Below, one piece after another: positions 31,765 through 37,342 of a stretch of DNA of 37,342 nt (position 1 is its first letter; each line of letters opens with the position of its first letter). The notes beneath the pieces were generated by a model. That model did not search any database, had not been told where the DNA came from, and worked only from the letters and a program-made list of their open reading frames with translations. Source of the stretch: Bacteroidales bacterium (GTDB taxonomy: Bacteria > Bacteroidota > Bacteroidia > Bacteroidales > UBA10428); contig JAFGQO010000044.1 in NCBI GenBank assembly GCA_016935615.1, forward strand, positions 1-37,342. Direction: 5' to 3'. The translations under genes were made by a program, and so were the position numbers.

Positions 31765-33093
31765 CTAAATGTATTGATTGATTATACTCTCAAGATATTC
31801 TTGTTTCCCACTGATTGTTTTTGGTTCACCGGCTTTGATAGCATATTTTCTTAATTCCTCAAGCCCCATTTTCCCCTGTTCGAATTCTTTTCCTGCTCCA
31901 CTGTCAAACGTTGAATACCGATCTTTACGAATTTTCAGATAATCGCTTTTCTCAAGAATATTGTTTGCCACTGTCAGGGCGCGTGCAAATGCATCCATTC
32001 CGGCAATGTGGGCAAAAAACAGATCTTCATTATCTGTAGAATTTCTTCTTCTCTTTGCATCAAAGTTAACACCCCCCGAAGTAAATCCACCTGCCGGTAA
32101 AATAACAAGCAAAGCTTCTACAAGTTCGTAAATATTGATCGGAAACTGATCAGTATCCCATCCGTTTTGATAATCGCCTCTGTTGGCATCAATTGATCCG
32201 AGTAAGCCGGCATCGGCGGCAACCTGCAATTCATGCTGGAAAGTATGACCTGCAAGGGTTGCATGATTCACCTCAATGTTCAGTTTGAAGTCTTTATCAA
32301 GTCCGAAATACCGAAGGAATCCGATGACTGTTTCGGTATCAAAATCATATTGATGTTTCGTAGGCTCCATTGGTTTGGGTTCAATCAGGAACGTTCCATT
32401 AAAGCCATTCGCACGGGCATAGTCGCGGGCTTTGGTAAGCATCATTCCCAGGTGTTCTTTTTCCCGCTTCATATTTGTGTTTAGCAATGACATGTATCCT
32501 TCACGTCCACCCCAGAAAACATAATTTTCGCCTCCCAGGGCAATCGTAGCGTCGAGGGCTCTTTTAATCTGGGTTGCAGCATATGCAAGCACCGTAAAAT
32601 CAGGATTTGTTGCTGCACCGTTCATATACCGCGGATTTCCGAATACATTGGCTGTACCCCATAAAAGTTTTATCCCGGATTCTGCTTGTTTTTGTTTTGC
32701 ATAGTCTATTAAAGCCTGGACATTTTTGTCTGATTCGTTTATGCTTGGGCCTTCCTCTACAAGATCAAAGTCGTGGAAACAATAGTAGGGTACACCAAGT
32801 TTGGAAATAAACTCAAATGCAGCATCCATTTTATTTTTACCACGTGTAATCGCATCCGGACCTTCATTCCATTTGTATTTGTGTGTACCTCCTCCAAACG
32901 GATCGTTACCATCACCACAGAATGTATGCCAGTATGCAATGGCAAATCGGAAATAATCTTTCATTGTTTTTCCGGCTACAATTTTGTTTTCATCATACCA
33001 CTTATAAGCAAATGGATTTTTTGATTCTTTTCCTTCGTATTGTATCTTCCCGATGCCGGGAAAATATTCCTGCTTTCCTTTTACTATGTTCAT
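31765..33093 (-). CDS. xylA: Xylose isomerase
   Basis: This 442-aa enzyme converts xylose to xylulose with two metal ions. Catalytic and metal residues are visible: His107 and Asp110 in [13 protein letters not shown], Glu238 and Lys240 in IEPKP, Glu274 and His277 in [17 protein letters not shown], Asp302 in [11 protein letters not shown] and Asp313/Asp315 in [15 protein letters not shown] (194-200) is another family signature. Length agrees with the long (class II) xylose isomerases of Bacteroidetes. It is 13 bp after xylB on the same strand and 8 bp before the epimerase. No xylose regulator gene is seen beside it. Confidence 0.97.
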   Translation of the reverse strand: MNIVKGKQEYFPGIGKIQYEGKESKNPFAYKWYDENKIVAGKTMKDYFRFAIAYWHTFCGDGNDPFGGGTHKYKWNEGPDAITRGKNKMDAAFEFISKLGVPYYCFHDFDLVEEGPSINESDKNVQALIDYAKQKQAESGIKLLWGTANVFGNPRYMNGAATNPDFTVLAYAATQIKRALDATIALGGENYVFWGGREGYMSLLNTNMKREKEHLGMMLTKARDYARANGFNGTFLIEPKPMEPTKHQYDFDTETVIGFLRYFGLDKDFKLNIEVNHATLAGHTFQHELQVAADAGLLGSIDANRGDYQNGWDTDQFPINIYELVEALLVILPAGGFTSGGVNFDAKRRRNSTDNEDLFFAHIAGMDAFARALTVANNILEKSDYLKIRKDRYSTFDSGAGKEFEQGKMGLEELRKYAIKAGEPKTISGKQEYLESIINQYI

Positions 33094-33106
33094 AGGATCT
33101 TATTAT

Positions 33107-34597
33107 TTAGTTTAACAATTTTTCAAGTGATGAATACCAATTGGCATATGCTTTTTTATAGGTATCAATTTTATTTTTGTCGGGTTCTACGGATGAAAGC
33201 TTAACAAGGTTAGCAAAAGCTTCTTCAAAAGATGCAAAAATCTTTGAGCCCACACCAGCACCACGTGCTGCTCCTTCGGAGCCATCCGTATCATAAAGAT
33301 CAACAGGAACTCCTGTAATACCTGACAGGGTGTCTCTGAAGATTGAACTCAGGAACATATTGGTATGACCGGCCCTGATTCTTGAAACCTCGAGTCCTGT
33401 GTGTTTGGCCATAATATCCATACCATATTTGAAAGAAAAAGCTATCCCTTCCTGAGCAGCCCTGAAAAGATGAGATGCATTGTGTATATTGAAATTCAGA
33501 TAATTGATCTGACAGCCTGTATTTCTGTTTTCGATAACTCTTTCTGCACCATTTCCAAAAGGAATAACAGACAATCCTTCCGATCCGATCCCTACCTGTG
33601 AGGCTTCCTCATTCATCTCTGCATAGGATAACTTTGATCCGGCAACGTTTTTATGTATCCAGCTGTTAAGAATTCCTGTTCCGTTAATACATAGAAGTAC
33701 ACCCATACGTGAATTTGGATCGTTGTGGTTTACATGAGCAAAAATATTTACTCTCGATTCGGGATCGTATGCAAATTGATCCGTTACTCCGTATACAACA
33801 CCGGAAGTTCCTGCAGTTGCAGCAATTTCTCCGGGATGCAGAACATTTAGTGAGAAGGCATTATTTGGTTGATCACCTGCCCGGTAAGAAATTGGTATTC
33901 CTGACTTGAGGCCCAACTGCTTTGCAACATCATTCGATAGTTTTCCCTGAATACCAAATGCAGGTACAATATCAGGGAGCAATTCCTTTTGAATACCATA
34001 ATAATCCAGTAGAAAATCTGCTATCCTGTTGTTGGGAAAATCCCAGAAAATACCTTCTGAAAGACCTGTGACAGTGGTATTTATTTCTCCTGTGAGTCGC
34101 ATGGCTATATAATCGCCAGGTAGCATAATTTTATGAATTCTTTTGTACAATTCAGGTTCGTTATCTTTTACCCATTTTATTTTTGAAGCAGTAAAATTCC
34201 CCGGGGAGTTCAGGAGTCTTGAGAGGCATATTTCGTGTCCCAGATCGTTGAAGGCCTTATTTCCTATTTCAACGGCCCGACTATCACACCAGATAATTGA
34301 AGGTCTGATCACCTCATGGTTTTTATCAACACATACCAAACCATGCATCTGATATGTGATTCCAATGGCCTGAATCAGAGAGAGATCAACAGTGTCTGTC
34401 TGTGACAACTCACGCAGCGCATATAGAATATTATGCCACCAATCTTCGGGATTTTGTTCTGCCCATTCCGGCTTGTGAGAAATGATTTTCATTTCTTGCT
34501 TCGGATATTGAGCTGATGCCACATTTTTGCCGGAACCGGCATCCAGAAGAGATAGTTTAACACTTGAACTTCCTACATCAATTCCTAACAGGATCAT
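33107..34597 (-). CDS. xylB: Xylulokinase
   Basis: This 496-aa FGGY-family kinase phosphorylates D-xylulose to xylulose 5-phosphate, the transketolase substrate. The ATPase-fold motif DVGSSSVKLS (7-16), MHGL (84-87), the catalytic Asp242 in YRAGDQPNNAF, and AATAGTSGVVYG in the second half are all present. ADP-binding GSEGAARGAG lies near the end. It is the first gene of the operon xylB-xylA-epimerase. The 164-bp spacer to the divergent SirB1-type gene is AT-rich and probably holds the promoter; I could not identify the elements with certainty. Confidence 0.96.
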   Translation of the reverse strand: MILLGIDVGSSSVKLSLLDAGSGKNVASAQYPKQEMKIISHKPEWAEQNPEDWWHNILYALRELSQTDTVDLSLIQAIGITYQMHGLVCVDKNHEVIRPSIIWCDSRAVEIGNKAFNDLGHEICLSRLLNSPGNFTASKIKWVKDNEPELYKRIHKIMLPGDYIAMRLTGEINTTVTGLSEGIFWDFPNNRIADFLLDYYGIQKELLPDIVPAFGIQGKLSNDVAKQLGLKSGIPISYRAGDQPNNAFSLNVLHPGEIAATAGTSGVVYGVTDQFAYDPESRVNIFAHVNHNDPNSRMGVLLCINGTGILNSWIHKNVAGSKLSYAEMNEEASQVGIGSEGLSVIPFGNGAERVIENRNTGCQINYLNFNIHNASHLFRAAQEGIAFSFKYGMDIMAKHTGLEVSRIRAGHTNMFLSSIFRDTLSGITGVPVDLYDTDGSEGAARGAGVGSKIFASFEEAFANLVKLSSVEPDKNKIDTYKKAYANWYSSLEKLLN

Positions 34598-34761
34598 ATG
34601 TCTAAAGTATTGATAATTCCATTAATATACAAAGAATAATATTCGAAATAGTCACAAAGACCACAAGTCTATGAAAATTTTTAATAATAGTCAAACAATT
34701 TTATTAATATTTAATAACCTGAAGCTTTATCTGTTTTATAAAAGTTGTTTGTGTCGGAGAA

Positions 34762-35715
34762 ATGCAGGTTGGTAAAAATGTTAGGAAGATCCTAAATGAA
34801 TATAAGAATGAAAACAATATATTTAATAGCTTTGAATGTACAAAGCTGAAGGCTGTGAATAAAAATAAAATAGAAGCTCTCATCCATCTGCTGGATGATA
34901 CGGATTCTGAGGTTATAAATGCCGTTACTGACAATTTGCTTCAGCAGGGAATTGAAATCATTCCACACCTTGAGAAAGTTTGGGAGTCGACATTGAATGA
35001 GAAACTGCAGGAAAGACTTGAAAATGTAATTCAGGACATCCAGTTTGAAACTACCAAACGAAATTTAAAAGACTGGTCTGACAGAGGTTGCGAATACATT
35101 CTGGAAGGAGCAGGTTTTTTAGCTCAGTTCCAGTTTCCTGAGATCAAAATAGCAGCACTTGATTCTCAGATTGAGAAAATAAAAGCCGATATATGGCTTG
35201 AAATGAATAATAACCTTACGCCGCTTGAAAAAATTAAGATCCTGAATTATGTAATTTTTGATTTGCATAAATATACAAGAAACTCAGGCAATTTTTATTC
35301 TCCCCAGAATTCTTTTATTAATCAGGTACTGGAGACTAAAAAAGGGAATCCGATTTCTTTGGCAATCATTTATATGTCTGTTGCTTACAAGTTGGAATTG
35401 CCGGTTTATGGAGTGAATTTGCCGAAAATATTTATCCTGGCATATAAGGATGACAGCAAACCTGAAAATTCAATTCATGAAGACAATGATATTTTGTTTT
35501 ATGTGAATCCTTATAACAAGGGCGCAATACTGGGCAGAAGAGAGATCGATTATTTCATTGATCAGCAAAACCTGAAATACGATAAGTCTTACTACACCAT
35601 TTGTCATAACAAACAAATCGTAATAAGACTTATCAATAATTTAATTCTGGCCTATGAGAAACTAGGTTTCCATGGCAAAATAAAAAAACTGAGAGAGCTT
35701 TCTGCAGTTCTCTGA
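34762..35715 (+). CDS. SirB1-type transglutaminase-like protein
   Basis: This 317-aa protein fits the SirB1/transglutaminase-like core-2 family. The family block lies at about 170-215: TRNSGNFYSPQNSFINQVLE, then KKGNPISLAIIYMSVAYKLELPVYGVNLP. Residues 1-110 are helical (HEAT-like; LLDDTDSEVINAVTDNLLQQ). I see no Cys at the expected nucleophile position, so peptidase or transglutaminase activity is unlikely; many family members are of unknown function. It is probably cytoplasmic. It is convergent with RNase Y with no base between the two stop codons, and divergent from xylB. The start is ATG 34762. Confidence 0.85.
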   Translation: MQVGKNVRKILNEYKNENNIFNSFECTKLKAVNKNKIEALIHLLDDTDSEVINAVTDNLLQQGIEIIPHLEKVWESTLNEKLQERLENVIQDIQFETTKRNLKDWSDRGCEYILEGAGFLAQFQFPEIKIAALDSQIEKIKADIWLEMNNNLTPLEKIKILNYVIFDLHKYTRNSGNFYSPQNSFINQVLETKKGNPISLAIIYMSVAYKLELPVYGVNLPKIFILAYKDDSKPENSIHEDNDILFYVNPYNKGAILGRREIDYFIDQQNLKYDKSYYTICHNKQIVIRLINNLILAYEKLGFHGKIKKLRELSAVL

Positions 35716-37287
35716 TCATTTGGCATAGCTGACAGCTCTTGTTTCCCGAATAACAGTAATCTTTACCTGACCAGGATAGGTCATTTCATCCTGTATTCGC
35801 TTGGCAATTTCATAGGAAAGTGAATCAGCATCTTTATCAGAAACCTTTTCGCTGCCAACAATAACTCTCAGTTCCCTGCCGGCTTGTATAGCATATGTTT
35901 TTAAAACTCCCGGGTAGGAGAGGGCCAGATTTTCAAGTTCTTTCAACCGTTTAATATAAGATTCAACAACTTCACGTCTTGCTCCTGGTCTTGCACCTGA
36001 TATAGCATCGCACACCTGTATGATTGGAGAGATCAAACTGATCATCTCAACTTCATCGTGATGTGCGCCGATTGCATTGCAGATTTCCGGTTTTTCCTTG
36101 TATTTTTCAGCAAGTTTCATCCCAAATACAGCATGTGGGATTTCAGGTTCATCATCTGGCACTTTTCCTATATCATGCAATAATCCGGCACGTTTGGCCA
36201 GTTTGGGATTCAGACCCAATTCAGATGCCATAATAGCCGACAGATTAGCTACTTCACGCGAGTGCTGCAGAAGATTCTGCCCATAGGAAGAACGGTATTT
36301 CATTTTTCCGATGAGTCTTATTAATTCAGGATGTAATCCATGAATTCCAAGGTCGATTGCCGTACGTTTTCCAACTTCGGCAATTTCTTCTTCAATCTGT
36401 TTTTTCGTTTTTGAAACGATCTCTTCAATACGGGCAGGGTGAATGCGTCCGTCCGTAACCAGCTGATGAAGCGAAAGTCGGGCAATCTCACGACGCACGG
36501 GATCGAATGCTGAAAGAATAATGGCTTCAGGAGTGTCGTCAACAATTATTTCAACTCCGGTAGCAGCTTCGAGAGCACGGATGTTCCTTCCTTCACGTCC
36601 GATGATCCTTCCTTTAATCTCGTCACTTTCAATGTTAAAAACAGTTACAGCATTCTCGATAGCTGTTTCAGTTGCTACACGCTGAATAGTTTCAATAACA
36701 ACTTTTTTTGCTTCCCGTGAGGCAGTCATTTTTGCTTCATCCATTATCTCGTTGATATACGACATGGCTTCAGTCTTCGACTCCTCTTTCAAAGATTCGA
36801 TCAATTGCTGTTTTGCATCTTCAGCAGATAAACCCGAAATAGTCTCCAATTGCTCTACCTGTTGCTTATGAGCTTTATCAAGCTCTTCAGACTTTTTCTC
36901 AAGCAATCTCATTTGCACATTCAGATTCTCACGAATCAGTTCGGTTTCCTTTTTGGCACGTTCATTTTCTTCAATCTTCTGGGATAAAACAGATTCTTTC
37001 TGATTGAATCTGTTTTCAGCAGCAGCAAGCTTGTTGTTTCTCTCATTAATGAATTTTTCATGTTCAGATTTGAGCTGGAAAAATTTCTCTTTTGCCTGAA
37101 GGATTTTGTCTTTTTTAATCACTTCCGCTTCAGTCATAGCTTCATCAATAATATGCTTGCTTTTTCTTTTCAGGGCTACATTCCACAACAGATAAGATAA
37201 AATACCTCCACCGATTAAGGAAACTCCCCCGACTATCATCAATTTTAAAACAATTGATGATTCTGTTATCTGTAATATTGTTATCAT
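35716..37287 (-). CDS. rny: Ribonuclease Y
   Basis: This 523-aa endoribonuclease starts mRNA decay at the membrane. A single N-terminal helix (about 12-37; [22 protein letters not shown]) anchors it; a long coiled coil rich in Glu and Lys follows (about 45-180). A KH domain has [19 protein letters not shown] (about 225-243) and an HD domain has the metal motif HDIGK ([20 protein letters not shown]). The C-terminal part ([20 protein letters not shown]) is conserved. I chose ATG 37287; a GTG 12 bases upstream is open too. It converges with the SirB1-type gene. Only 43 bp upstream of the coding start are in the window, with a weak GGGTT/AACCC dyad (37304-37319). Confidence 0.97.
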   Translation of the reverse strand: MITILQITESSIVLKLMIVGGVSLIGGGILSYLLWNVALKRKSKHIIDEAMTEAEVIKKDKILQAKEKFFQLKSEHEKFINERNNKLAAAENRFNQKESVLSQKIEENERAKKETELIRENLNVQMRLLEKKSEELDKAHKQQVEQLETISGLSAEDAKQQLIESLKEESKTEAMSYINEIMDEAKMTASREAKKVVIETIQRVATETAIENAVTVFNIESDEIKGRIIGREGRNIRALEAATGVEIIVDDTPEAIILSAFDPVRREIARLSLHQLVTDGRIHPARIEEIVSKTKKQIEEEIAEVGKRTAIDLGIHGLHPELIRLIGKMKYRSSYGQNLLQHSREVANLSAIMASELGLNPKLAKRAGLLHDIGKVPDDEPEIPHAVFGMKLAEKYKEKPEICNAIGAHHDEVEMISLISPIIQVCDAISGARPGARREVVESYIKRLKELENLALSYPGVLKTYAIQAGRELRVIVGSEKVSDKDADSLSYEIAKRIQDEMTYPGQVKITVIRETRAVSYAK

Positions 37288-37342
37288 ATATAATAGCACT
37301 TAAGGGTTAAAAAAAACCCGCATATTTCTTCAATATTTATTG

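Noticed and set aside
37304-37319. GGGTT/AACCC dyad upstream of RNase Y as terminator
   Set aside because: The stem is only five pairs with an A-only loop, and the upstream gene is outside the window, so direction cannot be judged.

Overview
The window looks like a chromosomal piece of an AT-rich Bacteroidota genome, probably order Bacteroidales. The evidence is lineage-typical genes: a long (>310 aa) NusB, a DUF3276/PUR-like protein, a FeoA-FeoB fusion followed by a Cys-rich mini-protein, a DUF4293 membrane protein, a separate PyrI next to PyrB, and an RNase Y of Bacteroidetes type. Ribosome binding sites are mostly weak, as is usual in the phylum. I see no rRNA, tRNA, CRISPR array, phage module or complete insertion sequence.

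Layout. 1-2.8 kb: nusB (cut by the left edge), a DUF3276 gene, and a two-gene minus-strand unit (unknown protein plus thiamine-binding-type protein). 2.8-3.4 kb: a repeat-rich spacer with a 94-bp-period tandem repeat and several short palindromes. 3.4-6.0 kb: ferrous iron uptake (feoAB fusion plus a 45-aa Cys-rich partner). 6.2-18.7 kb: an accessory locus holding a sigma-70-like factor, a membrane-anchored TPR-CHAT protease-like protein, a 46-aa double-glycine-leader peptide, an anti-sigma-like membrane TPR protein, a soluble histidine kinase, a C39-peptidase ABC exporter, its HlyD-type adaptor, and a four-PAS histidine kinase. 19-23.4 kb: pdxB, a small DNA-binding-like protein, 6-phosphofructokinase and a DUF1972-type glycosyltransferase. 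23.4-28.1 kb: dnaA behind a very AT-rich leader, a 160-bp MITE-like palindrome, a YigZ/IMPACT protein, pyrB-pyrI and a DUF4293 protein. 28.4-34.6 kb: transketolase facing a xylB-xylA-epimerase operon, i.e. xylose breakdown. 34.8 kb to the end: a SirB1-type transglutaminase-like protein and RNase Y.

How the genes fit together. The iron, pyrimidine and xylose groups are conventional. The locus at 6.2-18.7 kb is the most interesting part. The peptide has a GG export leader and a core of only 10-11 residues, and the matching leader-cleaving exporter and adaptor lie 2.4 kb downstream. The sigma factor, a membrane anti-sigma-like TPR protein and a CHAT protein whose protease-like domain is predicted to face the periplasm suggest a proteolysis-linked signalling circuit joined to peptide secretion. 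That link is inference from gene order, topology and motifs; no function is shown by the sequence alone.
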